Source: an uncultured Clostridia bacterium
Lineage (GTDB): Bacteria; Bacillota; Clostridia; Christensenellales; CAG-917
Length of the DNA stretch: 64,000 nucleotides
Direction of reading: 5' to 3'
NCBI GenBank assembly: GCA_944363035.1
Contig: CALVTS010000002.1
Coordinates: 1 to 64,000, forward strand
The first letter of the stretch is position 1. Each line of letters opens with the position of its first letter. Made by a program: the position numbers and the translations under genes. Positions 10,943 to 19,327 of the stretch are shown here, in pieces. The notes below the pieces were generated by a model. That model saw only the letters and a list, made by a program, of their open reading frames with translations, had not been told where the DNA came from and did no database searches.

Positions 10943-10971
10943 ATATTAGCACATTTGTCAAACGGCTTCAA
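10943..10971 (-). promoter_or_regulatory. Promoter of the LOG-like gene
   Basis: On the minus strand TTGAAG, a 17-nt spacer and TAATAT, with TGC before the -10 (extended -10). Confidence 0.65.
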
Positions 10972-10984
10972 GCCCGCGTTTTCG

Positions 10985-11020
10985 GCGCCGTACCCGATCA
11001 GTATTATTCCGATCCGACAT
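10985..11020. repeat. Short dispersed repeat, copy 2
   Basis: Matches 6875-6910 at 30 of 36 positions. It lies in the divergent region between the LOG-like and aminotransferase genes. Confidence 0.5.
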
Positions 11021-11147
11021 AGTAAGCTTTCGGCACGTTTGATCTTTCCCTCTTCGGGGAGTTTTCATTCTTCTCTTTTCTTCCCGCGCCCGGCATCGCG
11101 TCCCGTCAAGCCCTTCTTTTATTGTATGCGGCAAGATGAAAAAATGG

Positions 11148-11176
11148 TTGAAATGTAAATCATTTTATGCTAGACT
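11148..11176 (+). promoter_or_regulatory. Promoter of the aminotransferase gene
   Basis: TTGAAA (11148-11153), a 17-nt spacer, and TAGACT (11171-11176) preceded by TGC, an extended -10. Confidence 0.7.
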
Positions 11177-11204
11177 TTTCTCATATCCGATAAGAGGTGG
11201 AATT

Positions 11205-12389
11205 ATGATCGATTACGCAAAATTGCTCAACCCCGTGGCAAGAGATATGAAGCCCTCCGGCATCAGGAAGTTTTTCGAGATCGCCGCGACCCGCAAGGAC
11301 TGCATCTCCCTCGGCGTCGGCGAGCCCGATTTCATCACCCCCAAGGCGTTCAGTCAGGCGGCGATAGACAGCATCCTGCAAGGCAAGACCCAGTACACCG
11401 CAAACGCAGGTCTCATGGAGCTCCGCAAGGCGATAAGCAAATATCTCAACGGGTTCATCGGCGTGGATTACGATCCCGCAAACGAGATCATCATCACCGT
11501 CGGCGCGTCGGAGGCTCTCGACGCGGCGTTCAGGGCGGTGTGCGCTCCCGGCGACGAAGTGCTCATCCCCGAGCCCTGCTTCGTGTGCTACGCGCCTCTC
11601 GTCTCCCTCACAGGGGCGACCCCCGTCAGCGTGAAATGCTTCATTGAGGACGAGTTCAAGCTCAACCTCGAAGAGATAAAGAAAGCCATCACCCCCCGCA
11701 CAAAAGCCATCCTCGTCGCCTTCCCCAACAATCCCACCGGCGCAATAATGGAAAAGAGTGACCTCGAAGCCCTCGTCCCCGTCATCAAGGAGAACGACCT
11801 CATCGTCTTCTCGGATGAGATATACGGCGAGTTGGTCTACAACGGCGTGAAATTCTGCTCCATAGCTTCGCTGGACGGCATGAGAGAACGCACCATCGTT
11901 ATAAGCGGCTTCTCCAAGGCGTTCGCCATGACGGGGTGGAGGCTCGGATACATCTGCGCGCCCAAGCCCATCATTGACGTCGTCTACAAGATACATCAGT
12001 ACGGCATCATGTGCGCTCCCACGGCGGCTCAGTATGCCGCGCTCGCCGCGCTCAACGCCTCCTTCGAGGACGGCTTCGCCGAGGTCGCGGAAATGAGAGC
12101 AAAGTACGATGAGCGCCGCAAGTATCTCGTCGGCAGACTCAATGCTATGGGGCTCAGTTGCTTCGAGCCCAGAGGCGCTTTCTACGCCTTCCCATGCGTG
12201 CGCTCTACGGGCATGGACGGCGAAGGATTCGCTTATGCGCTTCTGGAAGCCAAAAACGTGGCGGTCGTCCCGGGCGGCGCCTTCGGCGACAGCGGTAAGG
12301 ATTTCATCCGCATCTCCTACGCCTATTCCGTGGAGGCGATCAAAACCGCGCTGGACAAGATAGAGGAGTTCCTGAAAGAGCGCGCCTGA
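11205..12389 (+). CDS. Class I/II pyridoxal-phosphate aminotransferase
   Basis: A 394-residue fold-type I aminotransferase, resembling the aspartate/aromatic aminotransferase (PatA/AspC-like) group of Firmicutes. Visible motifs are ISLGVGEPDF, TVGASEALDAA, FPNNPTGAIM, FSDEIYGELVY with the PLP-ring aspartate, and SGFSKAFAMTGWRLG with the Schiff-base lysine. The start at 11205 follows GAGGTGG at 11194-11200; the track extension upstream overlaps the promoter. Substrate cannot be fixed. It is monocistronic, bounded by its own promoter and the terminator at 12416. Confidence 0.9.
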   Translation: MIDYAKLLNPVARDMKPSGIRKFFEIAATRKDCISLGVGEPDFITPKAFSQAAIDSILQGKTQYTANAGLMELRKAISKYLNGFIGVDYDPANEIIITVGASEALDAAFRAVCAPGDEVLIPEPCFVCYAPLVSLTGATPVSVKCFIEDEFKLNLEEIKKAITPRTKAILVAFPNNPTGAIMEKSDLEALVPVIKENDLIVFSDEIYGELVYNGVKFCSIASLDGMRERTIVISGFSKAFAMTGWRLGYICAPKPIIDVVYKIHQYGIMCAPTAAQYAALAALNASFEDGFAEVAEMRAKYDERRKYLVGRLNAMGLSCFEPRGAFYAFPCVRSTGMDGEGFAYALLEAKNVAVVPGGAFGDSGKDFIRISYAYSVEAIKTALDKIEEFLKERA

Positions 12390-12415
12390 GCCTACGGAAC
12401 AAGTAGTGTCATCCG

Positions 12416-12443
12416 ACGCGTCCGCATACTGCGGGCGCGTTTT
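12416..12443 (+). terminator. Terminator of the aminotransferase gene
   Basis: The stem ACGCGTCCGCA / TGCGGGCGCGT with a 3-nt loop, followed by TTTTC. Confidence 0.8.
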
Positions 12444-12666
12444 CATTTGCCCGAGATCTTTTGCGGAGCGCAGATCACAGATAGCCGCGTATGAGGGTGC
12501 AGAGCAGATTGCAAAACCGCAGTATCTCCTCATTTTCCTCCCGCGGCCGCCCTCTGCACAGCGCCTCGGCAAGCATCGCGGCGCATAAGTTCAGTTCCAC
12601 AGGCGACATCGACACGAAACATATTATTCACGGCGAGAAAAACTTGATATTTCACCCCCAAATCCG
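12444..12666. other. Intergenic region, nothing recognised
   Basis: Between the aminotransferase terminator and the tRNA-Leu promoter no credible gene or structured element was found. Confidence 0.4.
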
Positions 12667-12695
12667 TTGACAAAAGCGCGCGAAAGCAATATACT
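12667..12695 (+). promoter_or_regulatory. Promoter of tRNA-Leu
   Basis: A consensus TTGACA (12667-12672), a 17-nt spacer, and TATACT (12690-12695), 11 nt before the tRNA. Confidence 0.85.
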
Positions 12696-12706
12696 GTCTT
12701 TACTTT

Positions 12707-12790
12707 GCGGCCATGGCGGAACTGGCAGACGCGTACGTTTGAGGGGCGTATGGTAATCCCGTCCGAGTTCAAGTCTCGGTGGCCGCACCA
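12707..12790 (+). tRNA. tRNA-Leu (anticodon GAG)
   Basis: An 84-nt class II tRNA with encoded CCA. The acceptor stem GCGGCCA pairs with TGGCCGC. The anticodon stem TACGT/GCGTA encloses loop TTGAGGG, giving anticodon GAG (leucine CUY codons). The T-arm is CCGAG-TTCAAGT-CTCGG, and a long variable arm is present, as expected for Leu. Confidence 0.96.
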
Positions 12791-12800
12791 AACCGAAGCT

Positions 12801-12824
12801 AAGGGCGCATCTTGCGCCCTTTCT
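12801..12824 (+). terminator. Terminator of tRNA-Leu
   Basis: AAGGGCGCA, loop TCT, TGCGCCCTT, then a short T-rich tract; it lies 10 nt after the tRNA. Confidence 0.85.
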
Positions 12825-13003
12825 TCATGCCGCGGACCTCGGTCATTTACGTCTTAATCCTCCCCCCCTTCGCCTTCGCATTTTCCTTTTCTTTCGCGAA
12901 ATCAGCCGCAAGCCAAAAAGTTTAATCTTGCGTTTTTCTCGCGGTAGCGGGGCGTAGGGGGCGGAGTGCGGGTATAATGGTCGGTGTTCAGGAGGTGCGG
13001 GAT

Positions 13004-13615
13004 ATGAAAAACGAGAGACCGACGGTGCCGGTGGGATGTTTCTTTCAGGGGTGTTACAACCCCGAGTATGAGGCGGAGATAGCGAAGGGCAAGGAGCTTT
13101 GTTTCAGGTTCAACGCGCTCCATCCCTGCGACAGGGAGGGGCAGGAGGAGATACTCCGCAATCTGTTGGGCTCGATGGGCAGGGAAGTCGTGTTCACTCC
13201 GCCGTTCTGGTGCGACTACGGCTACAACATCAAGGTGGGGGACTACTTTTACGCCAACCACAACCTGGTCATCACGGACGGCGCCGAGGTGAGCTTCGGC
13301 GACAACGTATTCATCGCGCCGAATTGCTGTTTCACAACGGCGGAACACCCCACCGATCCCGAGCTGAGAAGAGCGGGCGTGGAGGTGGCAAAGCCCATAA
13401 AGGTGGGCAACAACGTCTGGATAGGCGCGGGAAGCACCGTGCTTGCGGGAGTGACAATAGGCGATGACGCGGTGATAGGCGCAGGGAGCGTGGTGACCCG
13501 CGACATCCCGCCCCGCGTCGTGGCGTGCGGAGTCCCGTGCCGCGTGACCCGTGAGATAACCTCAGCCGACCGCACCCGCTACCCGATGCACGAGAGCATC
13601 GCAAGGAGATTTTAG
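13004..13615 (+). CDS. Sugar O-acetyltransferase (maltose/galactoside acetyltransferase family)
   Basis: A 203-residue left-handed beta-helix acetyltransferase using acetyl-CoA, like Maa or LacA. The N-terminal helical part (CYNPEYEAEIAKGKELCFRFN) matches the family cap. The hexapeptide repeats follow, with a TTAEHPTD segment carrying the catalytic His and the later WIGAGSTVLAGVTIGD coils. The start at 13004 is chosen because GGAGGT sits at 12991-12996; the ATG at 12977 lacks a site. A TATAAT at 12973-12978 is a plausible -10 without a good -35. The true acceptor sugar is unknown. Confidence 0.9.
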   Translation: MKNERPTVPVGCFFQGCYNPEYEAEIAKGKELCFRFNALHPCDREGQEEILRNLLGSMGREVVFTPPFWCDYGYNIKVGDYFYANHNLVITDGAEVSFGDNVFIAPNCCFTTAEHPTDPELRRAGVEVAKPIKVGNNVWIGAGSTVLAGVTIGDDAVIGAGSVVTRDIPPRVVACGVPCRVTREITSADRTRYPMHESIARRF

Positions 13616-13696
13616 GGTATAAGGACAAGGCGGCGCCTTTACCGTATTCGCAAAGCGCGGAAACGCGGAGATATCTGACCGATTCTTTCCTCACAC

Positions 13697-13725
13697 AAAA
13701 CCCCTCGAAGCGTCGAGGGGTTTTT
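13697..13725. terminator. Bidirectional terminator
   Basis: The stem CCCCTCGA / TCGAGGGG with loop AGCG has AAAA on the left and TTTTT on the right. It ends the acetyltransferase gene and also the minus-strand lipoprotein/GH18 cluster. Confidence 0.92.
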
Positions 13726-13790
13726 GCTTGGTCGGCGGGGGAGTGCGGAATTTCCGCAGGGACATGTGTGACGGACTTGCGCCGAGGGGG

Positions 13791-14732
13791 TCAGTCGGCG
13801 GGGAAGATGTCGGCGAAGGTGGCGTCGTCGGGGAGGATGGTGTATTCCGCCCGAGTGGAGACTGTGCCCGAGATCCGGATGCCGTCCGTGATGACGTCTG
13901 AGAAGTCGAGGTTCACGATGGATGCCAGCGTAATGCGTTTGGACTCGATGAGGTCGTAGAGCATCCTCGGGAAGAACTCCACGTTGTAGGCGAGGAATTC
14001 AGCGTCCTCATACGGCATGAAAGCCTCGATGTCCTGCGAGGTGGTCATGGAAGCCAAGACGCCGTCCCTGAAGGTCATATTGCCCGTGACGTCGCCGAAG
14101 TCCACCCAGTCGTATATCATGGGCATGATGTCGTATCCCGCGTCGTATGCGAGGATGGGCGCGACCTGACTGAGTATCCAATCGAGGGAGGAGTTCCCCG
14201 GGATGGTGTAGCGGGACGCGTCGCCCGTGATGTGATCCGTGCCGTAGAACGTGCTTGCGGCAAGGTCGAGATCGGGGATGGTCGCCGTCAGTTCCTCTTG
14301 GGAGAACTTCGCCTCGAATTCATAGCGCCCGAGCGCGGTGCCCGAGAGGGAATAGTTCCCGTCCGCGGTCTTGCTCGCCGAGATGGTGACGGTCACGGGA
14401 TTGCGCAATAGACTTTCGGTCGGGATGTTCCCCGCGAAGGGGCGCAACCCTTTGACGGTCACGGTGTATTCCATGCGCATCTCGTTGCCGAGGTATGCGC
14501 GTATGCCTTCCAGTTCCACGGTGACGGGGACGGCGTTTTTGTCGCTTCCTATCAACGCTTCCACGGAGCCGATGTCCGTGCTCATTTTGTTGGGGGCGGA
14601 GTCCCAGGCATTTGTTGCGGACGCATAGTCAAAGGCAAGATCGTCATTGCAGGCGGTGAGCAAAAATGCCGATGCCGTCAAGCATATGAGCAGAGATATT
14701 GCCACAACAGCGATTTTATGTCTACATTTCAT
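13791..14732 (-). CDS. Putative lipoprotein, paralogue of the 16588-17580 protein
   Basis: A secreted lipoprotein of unknown function, 313 residues. The signal peptide ends in a lipobox, LLTAC, with lipidation expected at Cys28. The mature part is beta-rich with no motif I recognise. It shares with the second lipoprotein an N-terminal APNK block and a strongly conserved C-terminal block, ASMTTSQDIEAF followed by EDAxFLAYNV and a KR-rich segment. AAGGAGAT precedes the start. It begins 13 nt after the GH18-like gene and is surely co-transcribed. The pairing is repeated next door, so it probably acts with the glycosidase at the cell surface. Confidence 0.85.
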   Translation of the reverse strand: MKCRHKIAVVAISLLICLTASAFLLTACNDDLAFDYASATNAWDSAPNKMSTDIGSVEALIGSDKNAVPVTVELEGIRAYLGNEMRMEYTVTVKGLRPFAGNIPTESLLRNPVTVTISASKTADGNYSLSGTALGRYEFEAKFSQEELTATIPDLDLAASTFYGTDHITGDASRYTIPGNSSLDWILSQVAPILAYDAGYDIMPMIYDWVDFGDVTGNMTFRDGVLASMTTSQDIEAFMPYEDAEFLAYNVEFFPRMLYDLIESKRITLASIVNLDFSDVITDGIRISGTVSTRAEYTILPDDATFADIFPAD

Positions 14733-14745
14733 ATCTGTGATCTCC

Positions 14746-16422
14746 TTATTCGGCGTATCCGTCGATCCGCTCGCTTGCGGTGTCGTGTATCGCGCGGAGG
14801 ATACTGAGGGGCATCCCGTCCTTGTCGAGCACGTCCCATTCGTAGTCCGTGGTCTCCCTCCACAGCATCATGCCGGCAAAGCCCTGTTCGATGACGTAGG
14901 CGGTCTTGTCGGCGACGAGAGCGGCGCCGTTGACCCACACCTGAGTGAGGACGGTGTCGTCATATTGCACGCTGTTGTCCATGTTGGCGCCGCCGTAGTA
15001 CACCCATTGCACGTTGTCCCAATAGGTATAGGGCGCCTTATCCTGCGTGGAGTACACCGTGTCGATGTCGCCGTAGCCGTAGTTAGTCCAGACGGTGTCC
15101 CAGGTGTTGGGTCTGCCGTAGAGGGGGAGTCCGAGCACGAGTTGGGAGGGTTCGAAACCGAGATTGACGAAGTAGCGCATGGAGGAGTAAGCCCCGCTCC
15201 TGAAAGAGGCGTGGTTGCCATCCACGATGTCGAAGCGGTCGTATGCCATCATTTGGACGAAGTCCACCGCTTGCACCTGTTCTTCGGTGAGGCGCACGTT
15301 GTCGGCAGAGAGGGCGAGGGAGATATATTTATCCTTGCCGGAGGCTTCGAAATCCTTGTCCACCTCCACCAGCATATCGCCGTAGGCGTTCCATTCCGCA
15401 ACGCCCGTGGGATATTCCCAGTCGATGTCGATGCCGTCCACGCGGTCGTCTTCCACAATGAGCTTATGAATGCTCTTGACAAGCTCATCCGTGTTGTCGG
15501 GAAGTCCGTTGTATTCCACCACCTTGGGATAGAAGTCGATGCAGATGTTGATGTCTCTGCCGCCCCTTGCGACGTGCGCCGCTATGGCGTCGTGGACTTT
15601 CTGCACCGCTTGATCGTAGTAGGTGGGGGTGGAGAGGAACTGATCCCGATCCTTGTCGTAATCCGGGGCGGAAGGGTCGTAATCCTCGGGATCTTTGGCA
15701 TAGATGACGGTGCCGTCCTCCATCCAGAACGCCAGAGATATGAGTATCACATCCGTGATGGTGTCGCTCTCGAAGTCCTCGAGGAGATCCTCCTGCGTCA
15801 TGTATTGCAGATCCTGAGGGGTGTAGTAGCTGAAAACGCGGAAATCCTGCTCATATCCCTTTGGCGCCACGTCGTATATCTCCACCTCGGCGATCGAGAG
15901 ATCCTTGCCCTCGGGATACACCGAGTTGAAATATATGCGGAAGGAGGAGAGTTCCACCCTGTCGAAAGTGCAGTAGCGATAGCGCTCTATCCTGTCCTGC
16001 TGGCGGTAGAACGCATTGATGAAATTGCCGTATCCGTCCTTGGGGTATCCGCCGTTTTCATCGGGGAGGACAAAAGAGAAGCCTGAAATGAAATTGCCGT
16101 CCTCGCGCAGTACGACGGTGTTCGCCGAGACGGGGGAGGAGAAGGTTATTTCGAGATATTCCCCGGAAGTTCCTTCCGCAGTCCAGACGGTGTCCGTGTT
16201 GCCGTCCAGGACGCTCGACGCGGAGTTTGCCGATGAGCTTGCCGTCGCCGCGGCTCTCGGAGCCAGATTTTCTGAATCCGTCACGTCGAGGTCGTCGGTG
16301 AAGATGAGCTCGTCTGTCTCTGTGTCCGTACCGCCCTCGTTGCAGGCGGCAAAGAGGACGCCGCCCGTCAATGCAAGGACAAGGACGAGCGCGATGAGCG
16401 GTATGATATTTTTCCTTTTCAT
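14746..16422 (-). CDS. Secreted GH18-like glycosidase lipoprotein with discoidin-like domain (copy 1)
   Basis: A 558-residue surface protein. The signal peptide ends in lipobox LFAAC. Residues of about 60-200 resemble an F5/8 type C (discoidin) carbohydrate-binding domain (LDGNTDTVWTA, YLEITFSSPV). The rest is a GH18 TIM barrel with the catalytic signature DGIDIDWEYP, which keeps all acids of DxxDxDxE, and a later MMAYDRFD strand. Such enzymes cleave chitin-like or N-glycan core linkages (endo-beta-N-acetylglucosaminidase) after glutamate protonation; the substrate is not evident. The start at 16422 follows GGAGGC; earlier in-frame residues overlap the promoter. It heads a two-gene unit with the 13791 lipoprotein. 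Confidence 0.88.
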   Translation of the reverse strand: MKRKNIIPLIALVLVLALTGGVLFAACNEGGTDTETDELIFTDDLDVTDSENLAPRAAATASSSANSASSVLDGNTDTVWTAEGTSGEYLEITFSSPVSANTVVLREDGNFISGFSFVLPDENGGYPKDGYGNFINAFYRQQDRIERYRYCTFDRVELSSFRIYFNSVYPEGKDLSIAEVEIYDVAPKGYEQDFRVFSYYTPQDLQYMTQEDLLEDFESDTITDVILISLAFWMEDGTVIYAKDPEDYDPSAPDYDKDRDQFLSTPTYYDQAVQKVHDAIAAHVARGGRDINICIDFYPKVVEYNGLPDNTDELVKSIHKLIVEDDRVDGIDIDWEYPTGVAEWNAYGDMLVEVDKDFEASGKDKYISLALSADNVRLTEEQVQAVDFVQMMAYDRFDIVDGNHASFRSGAYSSMRYFVNLGFEPSQLVLGLPLYGRPNTWDTVWTNYGYGDIDTVYSTQDKAPYTYWDNVQWVYYGGANMDNSVQYDDTVLTQVWVNGAALVADKTAYVIEQGFAGMMLWRETTDYEWDVLDKDGMPLSILRAIHDTASERIDGYAE

Positions 16423-16475
16423 AGAGCCTCCCTGAGCGGGGAAAAAGAAAAATGCGAGTCCTTCCCCCTTTTGAA

Positions 16476-16504
16476 ATGATAACATGACCCGACGGAAAAA
16501 TCAA
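16476..16504 (-). promoter_or_regulatory. Promoter of GH18 copy 1 cassette
   Basis: On the minus strand TTGATT, a 17-nt spacer, and TATCAT preceded by TGT (extended -10). Confidence 0.7.
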
Positions 16505-16532
16505 TGTGTAAAATGTATCTCATATAATATAA

Positions 16533-16567
16533 AACGCCCGAGACCGTGTCGCTCGGTCTCGGGCGTT
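16533..16567 (-). terminator. Terminator after the second lipoprotein gene
   Basis: A 14-bp stem, AACGCCCGAGACCG / CGGTCTCGGGCGTT, with a 7-nt loop, is followed on the minus strand by TTTATATT. It separates the two GH18-lipoprotein cassettes. Confidence 0.85.
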
Positions 16568-16587
16568 GAAGAGGCGTATAGGCGATG

Positions 16588-17580
16588 TCACTCTTCGAAG
16601 GACATTCCGAGGGCGATCTCCTCTGCGTCTTCAAAGGTGGCGTCCGCAGGCAGGATGGCGTATTTTGCCGAAGTGCCGACGTTTGCGTTGAGCGAGATCC
16701 CCTCCGCAAACACTTCCGAGAAGTTGAGCGCGATCGTGATGCCGCTTAAAGAAAAGGACAGCCGCTTGGTCTCGAAGAGGTCGATGATGATGTCGGGGAA
16801 GTTGTCGACGTTGTAGGCGAGGAAGAGCGCGTCCTCGTCGGGGATGAAAGCCTCGATGTCCTGCGAGGTGGTCATGGAGGCGAAATCGCCGTCTTTGTCA
16901 TAGGTCACCGTCCCCGAGACCTCGCCGGGTTTGAGCCACTTTTCCAGCATGGGCAGGAAGTCGAAGCCGAAATTCTTGGAGATGACGGGGGCTATCTGCC
17001 ACAGGATGTATCCGAGAGAATCCTCGCCCTCTATCGTGAAGGCGTTCTCCTTTCCCGTGATGTTGCCCGCGTTATAGAACATATTGTCGTCGAAGTCGAA
17101 CACTTCCACATAGTCGCGTATCGCGGCTTCCGTTGTGGACATGGAGGTGAGGACGTTGTCGTTCAGCGAGATGGCGACGGATATGTTGCCGTTTTCATCC
17201 ATGGAGATGTCAAGCCCGATCTTGAGAGCCGCCAGGACGTTCTCCAACCCCGCTTGCAGAATGCCTTTCAATCCCTTTACGGAAAGGTCGTAATGCATTT
17301 CCCATTCCTCGCCGATATATGCGCGGTAGCCGTCGAGAGTCAGGGTCACGGAGGACGTGGTCTCGCTTCCGAGCACGCCGCTTATGACCGCATTGTCACG
17401 CACCACTTTGTTGGGTGCGGCGTACCAGCTCGTCTGGGCGGCGGCGTAGTCGGAGCGAAACGCATCGTTTGCATCGTTTCCCGTATCATTGTTGCAGGCG
17501 GCGAGGACGACGGAGGAGAGCAGGAGGCAGAAAAGGAGCACAAGTGCAACAAAAGCAAGTTTAACATTACGTTTTTTCAT
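16588..17580 (-). CDS. Putative lipoprotein, paralogue of the 13791-14732 protein
   Basis: A 330-residue predicted lipoprotein, lipobox VLAAC near residue 29, of unknown function. It shares with the 13791 protein a W-x-APNK block early in the mature part, a GYRAYxGEE-like strand, and the near-identical ASMTTSQDIEAF...FLAYNV C-terminal block. The two differ elsewhere, so the duplication is old. A GAGGAG site precedes the start. It is 12 nt downstream of the second GH18-like gene, giving the same order and spacing as in the other cassette. Confidence 0.85.
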   Translation of the reverse strand: MKKRNVKLAFVALVLLFCLLLSSVVLAACNNDTGNDANDAFRSDYAAAQTSWYAAPNKVVRDNAVISGVLGSETTSSVTLTLDGYRAYIGEEWEMHYDLSVKGLKGILQAGLENVLAALKIGLDISMDENGNISVAISLNDNVLTSMSTTEAAIRDYVEVFDFDDNMFYNAGNITGKENAFTIEGEDSLGYILWQIAPVISKNFGFDFLPMLEKWLKPGEVSGTVTYDKDGDFASMTTSQDIEAFIPDEDALFLAYNVDNFPDIIIDLFETKRLSFSLSGITIALNFSEVFAEGISLNANVGTSAKYAILPADATFEDAEEIALGMSFEE

Positions 17581-17592
17581 ATCAACTCCTCC

Positions 17593-19149
17593 TTAGTGCG
17601 CAATACGCTCGGCGATCACTTCGCCCACGGTCTTTATCATACTGCGCTCGTCTTCTATGGGATAGTCGATGAGATTGCGGAAGAGCATGATCCCGGCAAA
17701 GTCCTGTTCGATGGCGTATGCGGTCTTGTCCGCCGTCATCGCGCCTCCCGTGACGTACACTTTCATGTCGATGCCGCCGTATGTGAGATATTGCACGTTG
17801 TCCCAGTAGGTATATTCCTTTGTGCGCTCTTCGTCCGCCCATACGGCGCCGCCGTCATGATAGTAATTGGTCCAGTATTCTCCCACGGTCTCGTTGTCCG
17901 GTCTGCCGTAGACGGGCATACCCGCGATGAGCTGGGAGGGCTTGAAGCCGAGGTTTATGAAGTAGCGCATGGGAAGATATGCGCCGCTGCGGAAAGAGGA
18001 GTTGTTGCCGTCAACGTCAAAGCGGTCGTAGCCCATGATCTGCACATAGTCTATGCCCTCTATGTGCACGCGCTCCAATCCCACGTTGAAGTTGGAGAGC
18101 GCGACGGAGACATATTTCCCTTCGTCGCTTATCTCGTCTTTGAGGTCGAGCATCATATCGCCGTAGGCGCGCCATTCGGCGGGAGTGGAGGGGTATTCCC
18201 AGTCGAATTCCACTCCGTCTATGCCGAGTTCGTCCACGAGAGCGGCGAGGTTTTTGACGAGAGCGTCCGAGCAGGCGGGCAGACCGTGAGCGGACTTGTC
18301 GGCGGGGAGGATGTCCACGCAGATGTTGATGTCCTTGCCGCCGCACTTTTTGATGAAAGCTATGGCTTCTTTTAGATAGGAGGGATCGGTGGGATCCGCG
18401 GAGTCGGAGTCCCCGGACTGCGTGAAGGTGAGGTCGCCTTCGCTGTCCCAGTAAACGAATTCGAAGAGTATCACGTCCGTCACCACGTCGAGCTGAGCCG
18501 CAAGCTCATTTTCGTCGAGGGCGGGGGAGCGGAAATCGCCAACGTTGTAGTAGGAGAACACTTTGAACTGCTCGGCGTAAGTTTTGGGCGCGACGTCATA
18601 TATCTCCACCTCGGAGAGGGAGATGTCGTATCCCTCGTTCGCGCCGTCGAATGTTATGCGGAGGGAATCCAGCGTCACGGCGTCAAAGGTGCAGTAGCGA
18701 TAGCGTTCCACTCTGTCCTGACGGTAAAATTCCTGCCAGCCACCCTTGCCGTCCCCTTTGAGGAAGCGGAAACCCGTGATGTAATTCCCGTTTTCGCGGA
18801 GGACTATGGTGTTTATTTCGACGGGAGAAGAGAATGAGAGCTCAAAATATTCGCCATCCGTGCTTTCCGCAGTCCAGACCGTGTCCTTGTTGCCGTCTGT
18901 CAGGTTCGCGGCGGAGGAGGCGGCGGAGCTTGCGGTCACATTTGCTTCTGCGGCGAGATTTTCGGAATCCACAATGTCGAGATCGTTAGTGAAGATGTTC
19001 TCGGGACGGGAAACGTCTTTGCCGATCGGCTGAGACGCTCTCTGCGATCCCGACTCGCTCTGTCCCGCGCTGAAAGCCGTAAGAACGGGCGCGCAACACA
19101 GGACAAGGACGAGCAGTACGCAGAAAAAGATCGTGCGTTTGCTTTTCAT
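17593..19149 (-). CDS. Secreted GH18-like glycosidase with discoidin-like domain (copy 2)
   Basis: A 518-residue paralogue of the 14746-16422 protein with the same layout: signal peptide, discoidin-like domain (LTDGNKDTVWTAE, YFELSFSSPV) and GH18 barrel. Its catalytic signature is DGVEFDWEYP: the middle aspartate of DxxDxDxE is Glu, while the last Asp and the proton-donor Glu remain. The signal peptide has no clear lipobox and looks like a type I site near AFSA, so this copy may be released rather than lipidated. The start at 19149 was chosen for MKSKRTIFF plus a GGGGG-rich site; the longer reading adds 72 unlikely residues over the promoter. Confidence 0.86.
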   Translation of the reverse strand: MKSKRTIFFCVLLVLVLCCAPVLTAFSAGQSESGSQRASQPIGKDVSRPENIFTNDLDIVDSENLAAEANVTASSAASSAANLTDGNKDTVWTAESTDGEYFELSFSSPVEINTIVLRENGNYITGFRFLKGDGKGGWQEFYRQDRVERYRYCTFDAVTLDSLRITFDGANEGYDISLSEVEIYDVAPKTYAEQFKVFSYYNVGDFRSPALDENELAAQLDVVTDVILFEFVYWDSEGDLTFTQSGDSDSADPTDPSYLKEAIAFIKKCGGKDINICVDILPADKSAHGLPACSDALVKNLAALVDELGIDGVEFDWEYPSTPAEWRAYGDMMLDLKDEISDEGKYVSVALSNFNVGLERVHIEGIDYVQIMGYDRFDVDGNNSSFRSGAYLPMRYFINLGFKPSQLIAGMPVYGRPDNETVGEYWTNYYHDGGAVWADEERTKEYTYWDNVQYLTYGGIDMKVYVTGGAMTADKTAYAIEQDFAGIMLFRNLIDYPIEDERSMIKTVGEVIAERIAH

Positions 19150-19198
19150 AATACCCCCTTTGGTCTCGCGGACGCATATCGCCGTCCGCGCTTCGGAA

Positions 19199-19227
19199 AG
19201 TTTAACAAACCCCTGCCGCAAAGTCAA
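19199..19227 (-). promoter_or_regulatory. Promoter of GH18 copy 2 cassette
   Basis: On the minus strand TTGACT, a 17-nt spacer, and TAAACT preceded by TGT. Confidence 0.7.
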
Positions 19228-19268
19228 TATCATCTTTGAAAAGAGTATGAAAGTTTGCGCGCAAACAC

Positions 19269-19296
19269 TTGCGCACACACGCATACGTAGTATAAT
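19269..19296 (+). promoter_or_regulatory. Promoter of the amidohydrolase operon
   Basis: TTGCGC (19269-19274), a 16-nt spacer, and a perfect TATAAT (19291-19296). Confidence 0.7.
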
Positions 19297-19327
19297 TTTA
19301 TTGTCCGAACAAATGCGAGAGGTCTTT

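Noticed and set aside
14647..16086. 479-residue + strand frame opposite the first GH18 gene
   Set aside because: Val/His-rich shadow; the minus strand reading has signal peptide, catalytic motif, promoter and ribosome site.
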